Source: an uncultured Colwellia sp. (GTDB lineage: Bacteria; Pseudomonadota; Gammaproteobacteria; Enterobacterales; Alteromonadaceae). Taken from it: 64,000 nt of DNA. Shown here piece after piece: positions 1 to 9,470 of this stretch. The stretch covers positions 1 to 64,000 of the forward strand of contig CAJWBY010000002.1 of assembly GCA_913020705.1 (NCBI GenBank), given 5' to 3'. Numbering within the stretch: position 1 is the first letter of the stretch; the number at the start of each line of letters is the position of its first letter. The notes beneath the pieces are model-generated. The model searched no databases, was not told the DNA's origin, and worked only from the letters and a program-made list of their open reading frames with translations. Both the position numbers and the translations under genes were made by a program.

Positions 1-1241
1 GTTCAAAAGTTCACTTGATTCATCGAAGAGATGAGCTCAGAGCTGAAAAAATTCTTCGAGATAGAGTTGCTGAGGCAGTTACGGAAGGAAAAATTGAGAT
101 GCATTGGAATTCTCAATTGCATGAGGTGCTGGGAGATGAAAAAGGCGTTCATTCAATTGAAATAACTACAGACGGTAAAAATAAAACGCTCGAATTAACT
201 ATACCTGATGGTGTAATAGCGATTTTCCCTGATGCCAATGCGGTAGGTTATTATCGTTATGTTCTCCCAGATAAAGATGAAAATTATATTAAGAAGCATA
301 TTACTCAGTTAGACGATAACGAAAAACTAGCTTGGCTTAATAACAACGTACACCTTACTAATATTACTCTTCGCGAATATACAGATGTGCTTACTACAAA
401 ACTGGCTTTACTCTCAGATACATCATTGAACAAAAAAATTGCTACTGACATCATCAGAGATATTGACCATAGCTATACGGAATTCATTCCTGAGGAAATC
501 ATCAATGATTATTCACGCTATCTAAAAAAACACCTTAACTTAAGATTAATGGCATTAACTTCTAACTTTTCAAATGGAAAAAAACACAACAATACCAGTA
601 ATAATTCAATCACTGATAAAGCTCTAATGGCAAGTTTGTTTAGATTGGCAGGCAGTCGGCTTCGAGATAAAAGCACGATTGAATTTGCTAAAGATCACTA
701 TCTGGACATATTGTCAGAGAAGTCTTCAATTGATTCAAGTATATCGAGAGAAGTTCTAAATGTTGTGGCGTCTAATTTTGGCGAAAATGAGTATAGTTTA
801 TTTGAAAGCGCATATGTAAAAACAACAAATAGTCGTTTGAAATCAGATATCCTCACATCAATGGGATACTTTGCTTCGCCTAAAATTGTTACGCGTTACT
901 TTGATTTTCTCTTATCTGGAAAAGTTCCTACCGACGAAATTGGTTATCGATTTCAGTATCCCTCTTTTAACCCTGCACTTAGACATCATGTCATTAATTA
1001 TATTGAAAGTAATAAAGATAAAATACTGAGGCATATTAATGAAAAACAATGGTTTCCCTATAATTTTATTACGAGCTGTGAGGAAGACATCAGAGAAAGG
1101 GTTGATCATGTTTTTTCCACTTGGATGAACGATACCTCAGGATTAAAAGAAAAGTTAAACACGGTTAATGAAACGATAAAACGATGTATTGATAAACGAG
1201 CAAACAATATTCCACAACTTAAACGACTATTATTAATGTGA
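1..1241 (+). CDS. Chimeric ORF: TrxB segment joined in frame to an M1-aminopeptidase C-terminal domain (5' end outside window)
   Basis: The reading frame is already open at the left edge (in-frame codons from base 3 read SKVHLIHRRDELRAEKIL), so the TTG at 15 is not a true start. The first ~65 residues match the NADPH-binding part of thioredoxin reductase: the HRRDxxRAEKIL stretch, then WNSQLHEVLGDEKGV. Near bases 200-230 the sequence changes abruptly to FPDANAVGYYRY, the opening of the ERAP1-like helical C-terminal domain of M1 aminopeptidases, which continues to the stop. The TrxB CxxC and second FAD part, and the M1 HExxH zinc site, are absent from what is visible. Neither half should have its family activity. 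It may be a deletion fusion or an assembly chimera. It converges on the LysE gene with a 6-bp gap. Confidence 0.75.
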   Translation, partial: SKVHLIHRRDELRAEKILRDRVAEAVTEGKIEMHWNSQLHEVLGDEKGVHSIEITTDGKNKTLELTIPDGVIAIFPDANAVGYYRYVLPDKDENYIKKHITQLDDNEKLAWLNNNVHLTNITLREYTDVLTTKLALLSDTSLNKKIATDIIRDIDHSYTEFIPEEIINDYSRYLKKHLNLRLMALTSNFSNGKKHNNTSNNSITDKALMASLFRLAGSRLRDKSTIEFAKDHYLDILSEKSSIDSSISREVLNVVASNFGENEYSLFESAYVKTTNSRLKSDILTSMGYFASPKIVTRYFDFLLSGKVPTDEIGYRFQYPSFNPALRHHVINYIESNKDKILRHINEKQWFPYNFITSCEEDIRERVDHVFSTWMNDTSGLKEKLNTVNETIKRCIDKRANNIPQLKRLLLM

Positions 1242-1247
1242 TATTAA

Positions 1248-1862
1248 TTAAGCTTTCACCGCAACTAAAACCCCTGTTGATATCATTATTGTACCTGCTG
1301 TTTTATTAATAACTGATGAAGCATGAGGTGATTTAAATGTGTTTCTGGCTTTTACAGCTAGGAATGAGTAAAACATATTTACACTGCCAAATGCCAAGGT
1401 AGCCGCTAACATGATTAAACCTGTATCATAAAAAGTAACCTCACTTACATTGATGAAAGCAGGGAAAAAACCAATATAGAATAAAATTGCTTTAGGATTA
1501 CCTAATGTAATGAATAGCCCTGTTAAGAAATTAGAAATGAGTGATGAATTTTTTGATGCTTCAATGTTAACTGATTCAGTAATCGGGCGTAGAAGCTTAA
1601 TTCCCAGCCAAATTAAATAAACGGCACTCAGGTATTTAATAATAAAAAAAGTGGTGCCCATTATTTCCGCGAGAGAAGATAAACCAAATAGCGCTAAAAC
1701 AATAAAGATATAATCCCCTAGGACAATACCTACGGTCATATAAAATGCTTGTAACTTACCCGAGGAAAAAGAACGAGCAATAATGGCAAAAACAGTTGGT
1801 CCAGGAACAATGGCCACAATTAACATGGCACAAAACAAAGTAAATATACTATCAATTGACAC
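1248..1862 (-). CDS. LysE/RhtB-family amino-acid exporter
   Basis: Inner-membrane protein of 204 residues, the usual length for the RhtB branch of LysE exporters, which release amino acids or homoserine-lactone-like compounds. The N-terminus carries the family signature (IVAIVPGPTVFAII), followed by about six hydrophobic segments and the conserved GNPKAILFYIGFFPAF region near residue 120. The start is GTG at 1862, with AAGGA about 7 bases upstream; the nearby ATG further upstream is out of frame. The substrate cannot be read from the sequence. It stands alone, convergent with the chimeric ORF. Confidence 0.92.
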   Translation of the reverse strand: MSIDSIFTLFCAMLIVAIVPGPTVFAIIARSFSSGKLQAFYMTVGIVLGDYIFIVLALFGLSSLAEIMGTTFFIIKYLSAVYLIWLGIKLLRPITESVNIEASKNSSLISNFLTGLFITLGNPKAILFYIGFFPAFINVSEVTFYDTGLIMLAATLAFGSVNMFYSFLAVKARNTFKSPHASSVINKTAGTIMISTGVLVAVKA

Positions 1863-1935
1863 GAAATTTCCTTTTAGTTCTCATTTGTATGAGCAGATAG
1901 CTAAGAAGTGAGATCAAATTCAGAACTAATAAGAT

Positions 1936-2394
1936 CTATTTTTTCGTTGCTATGAATGTTTTATTAATAATACGCCATTCATTATTACGTTTGTACATAA
2001 CAAGATAGTCAATGTAATGTGTTTTTGGCGTGTCAAAATTAAGTTTCACCATAGCCATTTTGCTATCAACAATATCTACAGACAAAATATTTGCGACCCA
2101 TTTATCTTTTGTCGCTTTTTTAAAGTAACCAGCAAATTCTTTAAGTGGCACTGTTCTTATTGTTTCTTTTCCAGTTTCTTTGTCGACGGTTATCATTTTT
2201 ACATGGCCAAAGTCCAAATCAAACGCTTTTGAAAGAAGTGCTTGGTCTCCATTTGCGGCCCCATTAAAATAGTCATAAGCCGTTTTTATGACAGCTTGGT
2301 GATCTTTATCGGTAACAGATTCTGCATAAATAAATGTAGAGGAAAAAAGACTAAAAAATACAACAGTTCTTAACATTAATTTTATATTGTTCAT
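1936..2394 (-). CDS. Secreted NTF2-like (SnoaL/lumazine-binding-like) protein
   Basis: I place the start at the ATG at 2394 (MNNIKLMLRTVVFF), preceded by AAAGAGA; the frame stays open 27 codons further upstream but that part is not signal-like. The N-terminus is a clear Sec signal peptide ending near FIYA-ES. The mature ~128 residues have the cone-fold pattern of NTF2-like proteins: helix IKTAYDYFNGAANGDQALLSKAF, then strands including the closing MVKLNFDTP, YIDYLVMYKRNNEWRIINK. Such periplasmic proteins bind small ligands or act as orphan enzymes; no catalytic residue can be assigned. Single gene. Confidence 0.82.
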   Translation of the reverse strand: MNNIKLMLRTVVFFSLFSSTFIYAESVTDKDHQAVIKTAYDYFNGAANGDQALLSKAFDLDFGHVKMITVDKETGKETIRTVPLKEFAGYFKKATKDKWVANILSVDIVDSKMAMVKLNFDTPKTHYIDYLVMYKRNNEWRIINKTFIATKK

Positions 2395-2628
2395 TATATT
2401 TCTCTTTCTATAATATTGTAGGGGATAATTTAAATTAAAGTGCAATCGTGACTCCATTTGACACAGAAGTAACAAATAAGTAAACCACTAAAATTGTTAC
2501 AATTTATGAGAGAATGAAATACTGTTTTTTTCAATGAAGATATGGCAATAGCTAAAGACGTTTCGGTTATAAAATTTACCAAAAAAAGAGAACTCACTAT
2601 TCGTTTTCATTCAAACAATGAGTAAGCT

Positions 2629-2955
2629 TTACTGTGATATGAAATTATTTTTCATGATGCCGAAGATAACGCTTGCTGATAATTCATTAATAACATATTC
2701 GGAAGATGAATAAATATCACCTTCTTTATTACCTAATGCAACCTCTACGACATCAGGTTTATCGTCATGTATCAGCACAACAATTTTTTTCTTCTGGGAT
2801 ATGCAGTCAATGGTAATAGCGTCAGCCTTCATACCTTGATTTCGCAATGTTTTGTCCATTATTCCCATCAATGTATCAATTTTATCAAATTTGCTTGAAA
2901 AAAGATCACTCGCTTTTGCAACCATCTCAGAAATACTTTTAAGTCTATTATTCAT
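2629..2955 (-). CDS. Hypothetical small cytoplasmic protein
   Basis: A 108-residue protein that I do not recognise. It has no signal peptide or membrane segment. The N-terminal 45 residues look helical (SISEMVAKASDLFSSKFDKID) and the rest alternates strand and helix (ITIDCISQKKKIVVLIHDD...VVEVALG). A GAGAG ribosome binding site lies just before the ATG at 2955. It sits alone between the NTF2-like protein and the DinB gene, same strand as both but with ~50 bp or more on each side. Confidence 0.7.
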   Translation of the reverse strand: MNNRLKSISEMVAKASDLFSSKFDKIDTLMGIMDKTLRNQGMKADAITIDCISQKKKIVVLIHDDKPDVVEVALGNKEGDIYSSSEYVINELSASVIFGIMKNNFISQ

Positions 2956-3005
2956 TTACACTCTCAACAATTTGGATGATTGAATTTTAACGGTTGGTAT
3001 AGTTT

Positions 3006-3548
3006 CTATGTTCGACTACCTTCTGAAACAATGGCAGGCAGATCCATACACCCATAATCTACACCAAACTGACTGAGTAGACATGTTAACTGTCCACGGT
3101 GATGTGTTTGATGATTAAATATATGTTGTGTTATATCGGCCGCAGCTTTAGTCACAGGAAGACCTTCAGTTGTTGTGTAAGTGATAAATTTCTCACAATC
3201 TTCATCGGTTAAATGAGCACAATATTGTATGATTAATTCATCAATTATTTTTCTTAACACGGCAATATCTGACAAGTTATTATAATAAACATCTTGTGGT
3301 GAAGTCGGTGTTGGGAATGCTGATAAATCTTGTGGTGTTAGCTGACCTATATGGTTTAAGGCTAGTCGACCTAATAAAATTAAATCACCGAAAAGAATAT
3401 GATTCCAATAACTGATGATATTAGGGAAAAAAGAATGTGTTTCTTTCTCTAAAATGTCATTTGATAAGCCTAAACAACTCGCCATTAATTGGTCATTGAT
3501 TCTTTGATTATACAAAGACATCATTTTGAAATTTTTTACCAAACTCAT
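3006..3548 (-). CDS. DinB-family metal-dependent protein
   Basis: A 180-residue protein of the DinB/YfiT four-helix-bundle superfamily, members of which are divalent-metal-dependent thiol S-transferases or unknown stress proteins. The three-histidine metal site is visible: the His in WNHILFGD near residue 49 and the two in HIFNHQTHHRGQL near residues 143-147. The conserved NxRxN-like opening (LYNQRINDQLMAS) and the closing GQLTCLLSQFGVDYGCMDLP region are also present. The start ATG at 3548 gives a full-length protein. Substrate unknown. Confidence 0.9.
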   Translation of the reverse strand: MSLVKNFKMMSLYNQRINDQLMASCLGLSNDILEKETHSFFPNIISYWNHILFGDLILLGRLALNHIGQLTPQDLSAFPTPTSPQDVYYNNLSDIAVLRKIIDELIIQYCAHLTDEDCEKFITYTTTEGLPVTKAAADITQHIFNHQTHHRGQLTCLLSQFGVDYGCMDLPAIVSEGSRT

Positions 3549-3655
3549 ATAAAATCCTTAGAATAAAACGCCCATTAAGGGATATTATTTACAGTTAGAA
3601 TAAATTAATAGGGAACAAAAGTAACCTGTCGAAAGATATCCCCCAAAACCATGAC

Positions 3656-4885
3656 CTATTTCATTTCCCAGATTTGCCACATCGGTAATTTCTGCATTTT
3701 AGCTAGTTTCATCGCTCGTTCTTGTGATTCTTTAGCAAGTTTAAAGTCCTTTAAACCCGCTAGGGCTAAACTATATTGATGATGCCACAATGCAGATGTC
3801 TCACCTTGAAGCTTAATTTCATCTAAAATATGCCTAGCTTGATTGAATTTATTTTTTTTATTAAGCCCGACCGCTAAATAATTAGTTATATGAACGATTG
3901 AGTCGGGGAAACGTTTATTTATTTCAACTAAAATGTTTCCAATTTTATCCACCTGTTTGGAACCAAAGACATATTTTGAAAAGTTGTAGGCCTGTAACCA
4001 CTCCACTCTAAAACCATTGTAGTTCTGCTTTTTATTCTCAAATGTCGATAAAACATCAGAAACATCTTTATGGGCTTTCAACGCATATCCATCTTCATAA
4101 TAACCTTCAAATAAAAAACTTAAAGCGTCATGAAATGCCGGTAACGCGGTACTAAAATGGTTTTCGTTTGGATATTTTTTGAACGCTAATTTCCAATCAT
4201 TTAGATTAAAGTGATTTAAACTTTGGTAAACCTTAGCAATGCCCATTCCTTGCTCATTTGCTACAGATAAAAATAACGGTGATGGGAGAGAATTTTTACT
4301 TCCATTATTTTTATCAATATATTTTGCAATAGAGTTTTGCGCAGAATAATCATCAAACCAGTAGCTAGGACTCATTGCTAAATAAGCATTAAAAGGGGTC
4401 TCTGTTTTTACCATTGCATAGGTTGTAAATAAACCACCTAAAGAGTAACCAGAGAGTATTCTATTACTGTTAGTTCGGTAATTATTATCAATATTAGGAA
4501 CCAATTCTTCATTAATATAATTAAAGAACAATTCAGCGCCACCAAATTCGGGCTCGCCTTGAATGGCCCAAGTTGTTTGATAAACATAATCAGCATTACC
4601 TTGATTCGCGATTCCAATGACGATCATTGGCGGTATTTTTCCCATTCTCGTCATATTTTTAATAACAGCTGATACATGTTGAAATTGAAAATCGCTATCA
4701 ACGACATACAATGTCGGATAATTAAGCTCGTTGTCATGATAATTTTCAGGTAGTGCTACCATAAAGCGTCTTTTTTCTTCTAACACCTTTGAATGATGAC
4801 TAAAAACATGACCTGAAATTATAGGCTCGTTCGCTTGTACATATGAAGTGAATAATATGACTGAAATTAATAGTAATCGAAGCAT
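3656..4885 (-). CDS. Secreted alpha/beta-hydrolase esterase (PF00756, IroE/BesA-like) with C-terminal helical-repeat region
   Basis: The signal peptide MLRLLLISVILFTSYVQA is followed by an Esterase-D-like alpha/beta hydrolase. The nucleophile motif GYSLGGLF has Ser near residue 147, and the oxyanion/strand region is VALPENYHD...YPTLYVVDSDFQF. The His in YPNENHFSTALPAFHDAL near residue 247 completes a Ser-His pair. This family includes siderophore trilactone esterases and similar periplasmic hydrolases. The last ~120 residues add TPR-like helices (IVHITNYLAVGLNKKNKFNQARHIL), which the minimal enzyme lacks. No iron-uptake gene is adjacent, so a siderophore role is only a possibility. Confidence 0.88.
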   Translation of the reverse strand: MLRLLLISVILFTSYVQANEPIISGHVFSHHSKVLEEKRRFMVALPENYHDNELNYPTLYVVDSDFQFQHVSAVIKNMTRMGKIPPMIVIGIANQGNADYVYQTTWAIQGEPEFGGAELFFNYINEELVPNIDNNYRTNSNRILSGYSLGGLFTTYAMVKTETPFNAYLAMSPSYWFDDYSAQNSIAKYIDKNNGSKNSLPSPLFLSVANEQGMGIAKVYQSLNHFNLNDWKLAFKKYPNENHFSTALPAFHDALSFLFEGYYEDGYALKAHKDVSDVLSTFENKKQNYNGFRVEWLQAYNFSKYVFGSKQVDKIGNILVEINKRFPDSIVHITNYLAVGLNKKNKFNQARHILDEIKLQGETSALWHHQYSLALAGLKDFKLAKESQERAMKLAKMQKLPMWQIWEMK

Positions 4886-5241
4886 TTTGTTCCTTGAAAT
4901 TATTATTAAAACATTGATTTATAGTACTATTATCTAAAATACATTATGTGTAAAGCACCATTTTAATTTTTCGTGCTAAGAGGTATCATCCCCTCTACTT
5001 AATTTAAGTAGGAATAAGAAATAGCAAATTAATGAATAGCGTTGTAGTGAGGCTTAAGTAAAAATCAGTTAATATCCTAGAATATAACGGCTAGTTATGA
5101 TCTCAGTTCTGGCACTACAAGATCACATTGTACATCTGAAGATGTAGTTAATCTTAAACGGCAAACTCTTGTTACTAAACCTTGAGTTTTCTTTATTTGT
5201 AACCATATTAATTTCCTATTCATAATAATTTCGAGTGAACT
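4886..5241. other. Divergent intergenic region
   Basis: This 356-bp gap separates the minus-strand esterase from the plus-strand ABC exporter, so it must hold both promoters. I see no coding stretch. A 16-bp palindrome lies at 5131-5146 (TACATCT GA AGATGTA) about 95 bp upstream of the exporter start and could be an operator; nothing else supports that. Confidence 0.5.
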
Positions 5242-7077
5242 GTGAGCAAAGAGAATTTAACGGTAGATCAACCGATAACAAACAGTTCCATAACTGAAAA
5301 TACTAAAAGCACGAACAATAAAGCGTTCGCTAGCCTGGTACCTATTTTTTCATTCATCAAACCTTATAAAATGATGCTAGCACTAGCACTAGTTGCTTTG
5401 TTACTCACTTCTGCAGTAAGTTTGTCTTTAGGTCAAGGCGTTAAATTTGTTATTGATAGTGGGTTTATTGCCGGTTCTGAAGAACAATTGAAGACGGCAA
5501 TTTTGGTGTTAATTGGTTTAATCGTATTACTTGCTATAGGCACTTTCAGTCGCTTTTATTTAATGTCTTGGTTAGGCGAGCGAATCAGCGCTGATATTCG
5601 TAAAGCAGTATTTGATCGTATTGTCACTTTGCACCCGAGTTATTTTGAAGAAAATAGAAGTGGCGAATTAATGTCTCGGTTAACCACTGACACTGCACTT
5701 TTACAGTCAATTATTGGTTCTTCGTTTTCAATGGCATTACGCAGTTTTTTAATGTTGATCGGTGGTTTAATTATGTTATTAATCACCAATTTAAAACTCA
5801 CCTTGATTGTTATTTTTTGCGTGCCTCTCATTTTATTACCTATGATGATATATGGCAAAAAAGTTAGAAAGCTTGCTGAAAGTTCTCAAGATGCGATCGC
5901 TGATATTGGCACTTATGCCGGTGAAATTATTCAAAATATCAAAGTAGTTCAAAGCTATTCGCATGAAGCACGAGAACAGCAGGCGTTTGCAGGAGAAGTT
6001 GAAAAAGCTTTTGTTGTGGCCAAACGACGTGTCAAACAACGATCATTTTTAATCGCAATTGTGATTTTCTTAACCTTTGGTGCTATCAGTGGCATGTTAT
6101 GGGTTGGTGGCATGGATGTCTTACAAGGAAAAATGAGCGGCGGTGAATTAGGCGCTTTTGTTTTTTATGCCATTATGGTGGCTATGTCAGTGGCAACAGT
6201 TGCCGAAGTTTATGGTGAATTACAGCGTGCTGCTGGTTCAGCAACTCGCTTATTAGCACTATTAAAAATTAAAAGCGAAATTATTGAGCTTGAAACTCCA
6301 AATTCAATTCAAGAGCAAAAAGCAGCGATTATTCAATTTAAAGATGTAAACTTTAGTTACCCATCGAGACCTGATAGCGCGGCGTTAAAAAATATTAACT
6401 TAAACATTCCGACCGGAAAAGTTATTGCTTTGGTTGGTCCATCAGGAGCAGGAAAAACAACGCTATTTGAATTATTACAGCGCTTTTATGATCCGCAACA
6501 AGGTGTTATTTCATTTAATGAAACTAACATTACTAAGCTCAAGCTTACCGATTTACGTAACGAAATGGGTATGGTGCCACAGCATCCTATTCTTTTTAGT
6601 TCAGATGTGTGGCACAACATTCGATACGGTAATCCTGCAGCTAGCGATCAAGATGTAATCAATGCTGCGAAACGTGCGCATGCACATGAATTTATCGAAC
6701 AATTACCAGAGGGCTATAGCAGTTTTCTTGGTGAGCAAGGTGTACGTTTATCTGGAGGTCAAAAACAACGGATAGCCCTAGCTAGAGCTATTCTTAAAGA
6801 TCCTAAAGTATTATTGTTAGATGAAGCAACGAGCGCCTTAGATGCACAAAGTGAACATCACGTACAAGCCGCGTTAAACGAGTTAATGGGAAACCGTACG
6901 ACGTTAATTATTGCACATCGCCTCTCTACGGTTATGCATGCTGATATTATTGTAGTAATGGATCACGGAGAAATAGTTGCGACGGGTGATCATAAATCAT
7001 TGATGGCAAATTCAACTTTGTACCAGCGTCTTTGTGAATTACAGTTTGATCGTGTTACAGAGCAACAGAATGCCTAA
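5242..7077 (+). CDS. ABC exporter, fused permease-ATPase half-transporter (ABCB/MsbA-like)
   Basis: A 611-residue half-transporter that should work as a homodimer in the inner membrane. Residues ~35-340 form a six-helix type-1 exporter domain (HPSYFEENRSGELMSRLTTDT is the typical coupling-helix region). Residues ~355-600 form the ATPase: Walker A GPSGAGKTT, Q-loop MVPQHPILFS, signature LSGGQKQRIALARA, Walker B VLLLDEATSALD and H-loop AHRLSTV. All catalytic motifs are intact. The start is GTG at 5242. The substrate (lipid, peptide or drug) is undetermined. The DUF3859 gene follows after 23 bp and may be co-transcribed. Confidence 0.95.
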   Translation: MSKENLTVDQPITNSSITENTKSTNNKAFASLVPIFSFIKPYKMMLALALVALLLTSAVSLSLGQGVKFVIDSGFIAGSEEQLKTAILVLIGLIVLLAIGTFSRFYLMSWLGERISADIRKAVFDRIVTLHPSYFEENRSGELMSRLTTDTALLQSIIGSSFSMALRSFLMLIGGLIMLLITNLKLTLIVIFCVPLILLPMMIYGKKVRKLAESSQDAIADIGTYAGEIIQNIKVVQSYSHEAREQQAFAGEVEKAFVVAKRRVKQRSFLIAIVIFLTFGAISGMLWVGGMDVLQGKMSGGELGAFVFYAIMVAMSVATVAEVYGELQRAAGSATRLLALLKIKSEIIELETPNSIQEQKAAIIQFKDVNFSYPSRPDSAALKNINLNIPTGKVIALVGPSGAGKTTLFELLQRFYDPQQGVISFNETNITKLKLTDLRNEMGMVPQHPILFSSDVWHNIRYGNPAASDQDVINAAKRAHAHEFIEQLPEGYSSFLGEQGVRLSGGQKQRIALARAILKDPKVLLLDEATSALDAQSEHHVQAALNELMGNRTTLIIAHRLSTVMHADIIVVMDHGEIVATGDHKSLMANSTLYQRLCELQFDRVTEQQNA

Positions 7078-7100
7078 ACTATATAATGTAAAGTGAACAA

Positions 7101-7511
7101 ATGGCAAAATCAAAACCTGTATTCAAAATTAAAAGCTTTGGTATTTATAATCAATGGAATGCTAAAGAAAAAAACTTGCCTGAAATTCAAGAGTTCACAA
7201 CAAATATTAAAGCTATCCTTGATGTTGAATTTGGTTTCATCATAAACATTAAAAAAGCTAAAGGCGAAAAAATTAAATATTCCATTTACCATCCAAACAT
7301 ACCTGATAACAAAGGAACTCCCCTGCCACCTTTTGATGGGGAGGTATATATCACAAATAATGACTGGAACTTTTACCTAGGCGACACCATTTGGCTCCCT
7401 ATAGAAAATAAACTTGGCCTTTGGCGTATGACTATTGAATTCAAGGGAGTCGTTATCGCTGAAAAGAAGTTTTCTCTATATGAAGATTTACCTTCAGCAT
7501 ACTTGTACTAA
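7101..7511 (+). CDS. DUF3859-domain protein
   Basis: A 136-residue cytoplasmic protein recognised as DUF3859 from its opening (FKIKSFGIYNQWNAKEKNLPEI), the central VEFGFIINIKKAKGEKIKY and the conserved NDWNFYLGDTIWLPIENKLGLWRM. No biochemical role is known to me for the family. It starts 23 bp after the ABC exporter on the same strand, so it probably shares that transcript, although DUF3859 genes are not known as transporter subunits. Confidence 0.85.
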   Translation: MAKSKPVFKIKSFGIYNQWNAKEKNLPEIQEFTTNIKAILDVEFGFIINIKKAKGEKIKYSIYHPNIPDNKGTPLPPFDGEVYITNNDWNFYLGDTIWLPIENKLGLWRMTIEFKGVVIAEKKFSLYEDLPSAYLY

Positions 7512-7853
7512 TTTGATAAGACTCTCTGAGCTCACCTCTATTATTTTATTGTTAGACAACGTTATTAATTATTATATTCCATGGGGTATTTTCCCCCAGC
7601 AAAATATATAAGTTATTAAAATAAGGTTTGAGAGCCCTTGTTTTGAACGCGAAAAAAGTCATGAGTGACTGTGTAAAATAATGGTGTACAATTTATTATA
7701 TTGTAGTTATATTAACTAAAACAATCACTTAACCAATTGTTTTAAAAGTAAATACAAACATAAAAAACAGCACTAATGTCAACAATTATTTATATACTTC
7801 TGTGCCGTTTATTTTAACCATAACCCTTATCCTGCTTTAAAAAATTAGGTTCT
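7512..7853. other. Intergenic region, no gene seen
   Basis: This 342-bp AT-rich gap lies between two plus-strand genes. It contains a short G-run/C-run hairpin around 7580-7597 (GGGG TATTTT CCCC), followed by A-rich rather than T-rich sequence. It could be a weak transcription end for the DUF3859 gene. I see nothing else in it. Confidence 0.4.
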
Positions 7854-8432
7854 ATGTCTAAATTTTATATTATCCTTCTCCTCTTTATTTTTCCTACTTC
7901 TGCAGATGAATTAGATAGCTGTGGAAATAACAAACAAGCTCGGCTCTTAGTTAAATTGATAAACGAAGATAAAGATCAAAATCGAACCATAATTCGTTGC
8001 AATAGCATGCTAGCAGAAGCCGCAGTGGCTAAAGCGGAACGGATGGCAGAATTTGGTTTAGTACTGCATAATTTAGGGGGAAGTCCCAATTCACGTTTAA
8101 GGGATATTGGTTATAAACTTCCTGAACATTACGGAAATGAATTTAATAGTAATCAAGTTGAAGCTATTGCAGGAGGTTATTCCAGTGCAGCTGTCGTTTG
8201 GGATGCTTTTAAGCGTTCAGAATCACATAGAATTCATTTACTTGGCGAGCATGAATTTTACGTAGAACAAGATGAGATTGGCGTTGCTTTTGTAAAAAAA
8301 TGGGAGTCACCGCATGTTGAATACTGGGTAGTATATTTGACAAAAGGCTATCAAAAAGATCAAGTTTATTTAGGCAACTCTAATGACATACCAAATAAAT
8401 CATTATTTATATTAAAGCAGTCAAAAGAGTAA
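7854..8432 (+). CDS. Secreted CAP-domain (SCP/PR-1-like) protein
   Basis: The short signal sequence MSKFYIILLLFIFPTSA is followed by a CAP domain. Visible family elements are the first helix with LAEAAVAKAERMAEFGLVLHN (His near residue 72), the central AAVVWDAFKRSESHRIHLLG corresponding to the CAP 'W..S..H...l' motif, and the last strands DEIGVAFVKKW...YWVVYLTK. Bacterial CAP proteins are secreted, with binding or hydrolytic roles that are mostly unproven. Its end lies 1 bp from that of the convergent small ORF. Confidence 0.87.
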   Translation: MSKFYIILLLFIFPTSADELDSCGNNKQARLLVKLINEDKDQNRTIIRCNSMLAEAAVAKAERMAEFGLVLHNLGGSPNSRLRDIGYKLPEHYGNEFNSNQVEAIAGGYSSAAVVWDAFKRSESHRIHLLGEHEFYVEQDEIGVAFVKKWESPHVEYWVVYLTKGYQKDQVYLGNSNDIPNKSLFILKQSKE

Positions 8433-8433
8433 A

Positions 8434-8616
8434 TTATGAGATGTGTCTGTTGTTTAATTTCAATAATACATACACAGCTTCTGCTCGCTCTTTCCCATTG
8501 GTTTTGCGAATGGCTTCATCCATCAGTTTGTTATTGACTCTTTTTTTTATCACTTCATCGATAGTAGCTTCATAATCCGGATGATTTTTTATTGCCAAAA
8601 AATTATAATTTTCCAT
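8434..8616 (-). CDS. Hypothetical 60-residue protein
   Basis: A short, charged, probably helical protein (ATIDEVIKKRVNNKLMDEAIRKTNGKERAEAVYVLLKL). I do not recognise it. Support for a real gene is a good GGAG ribosome binding site 8 bases before the ATG at 8616, and a composition that looks like a folded helical protein rather than a shadow frame. It ends tail-to-tail with the CAP gene. Confidence 0.5.
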   Translation of the reverse strand: MENYNFLAIKNHPDYEATIDEVIKKRVNNKLMDEAIRKTNGKERAEAVYVLLKLNNRHIS

Positions 8617-8959
8617 TTTATAGACTCCAATAGTCCTATATTTATTAAATAAAGGGGAAACTCTCTATTACACAGGATACAGATAAATTGTGGAGTAAAT
8701 ATGGAGAAATATCTCAATGATTAGAATTAAAAGAAATAAATATTAACGATTCTCCTGTAATAATAAAAATTAACATTTATAGTTCCTAAAGCCCTGAAAC
8801 AATGTAAAATTAATGTAATTAAAACAAATTAGATCAGTTAACAACACATCTGTTTATAGGTGAAGTTTTCTTATCACAATGCTATGTAAACCGAAAAATA
8901 ATTTATCGCATAACAACCAGCTAATTCAGAAAGTTATGTCAACCAACAATGGAATAATA
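8617..8959. other. Divergent intergenic region
   Basis: This 343-bp AT-rich gap lies between the 60-residue ORF (minus) and the next secreted protein (plus). I see no repeat, RNA or further gene. It presumably carries the two promoters. Confidence 0.4.
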
Positions 8960-9403
8960 ATGAAAAATTTAGTAAAGATTACAATACTATTAATAGCCGT
9001 ATTATCAGTAACATCTGTATTTGCGAGTACACCAACAGAACAACTAGGCACTTGTTTAGTTGATACACTAAATGGCAAAGAAAGGAAAAAGTTAGCTAAA
9101 TGGATTTATTTTTCTATCGGTTCTCATCCTGAAATGAAAGCTTTCATGAATGCAACTGAAAGCAATATTCAAGAAAGTGACCAGTATGTTGGGATACTAA
9201 TCACCAAAATATTAACAGTCGATTGCCCTAAAGAGTTGTATGCCGCAAATAAATCAGACCCGCTAGCCATTCAAAAAGCTTTTGAATTAGTTGGTCAGGT
9301 GGCAATGCAAGAATTAATGACTAATCAGGATACAATGAAAGCTATTACGAACTATGTAAAATATACAGATCAAGAAAAAATAAACGCGATACTTAGCCAG
9401 TAA
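8960..9403 (+). CDS. Hypothetical secreted protein
   Basis: I take ATG 8960 as the start because it gives a classical signal peptide (MKNLVKITILLIAVLSVTSVFA-ST) and has GGA 6-7 bases upstream; earlier in-frame starts add a non-signal extension. The mature ~125 residues are helical with two cysteines (GTCLVDTL and VDCPKELY) that may form a disulfide in the periplasm. The pattern LGTCLVDTLNGKERKKLAKWIY recurs in marine gammaproteobacterial proteins of unknown function. I cannot assign a role. Confidence 0.72.
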   Translation: MKNLVKITILLIAVLSVTSVFASTPTEQLGTCLVDTLNGKERKKLAKWIYFSIGSHPEMKAFMNATESNIQESDQYVGILITKILTVDCPKELYAANKSDPLAIQKAFELVGQVAMQELMTNQDTMKAITNYVKYTDQEKINAILSQ

Positions 9404-9470
9404 TTTTCTTACAAAAATACAGAGGGACTAGAAAGCGTTTATTTTTTCGACCTTCAAAATTTCAGTAAAC

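Noticed and set aside
5131..5146. 16-bp palindrome upstream of the ABC exporter as a specific repressor site
   Set aside because: No regulator gene is adjacent and there is no second copy; noted in the intergenic entry only.
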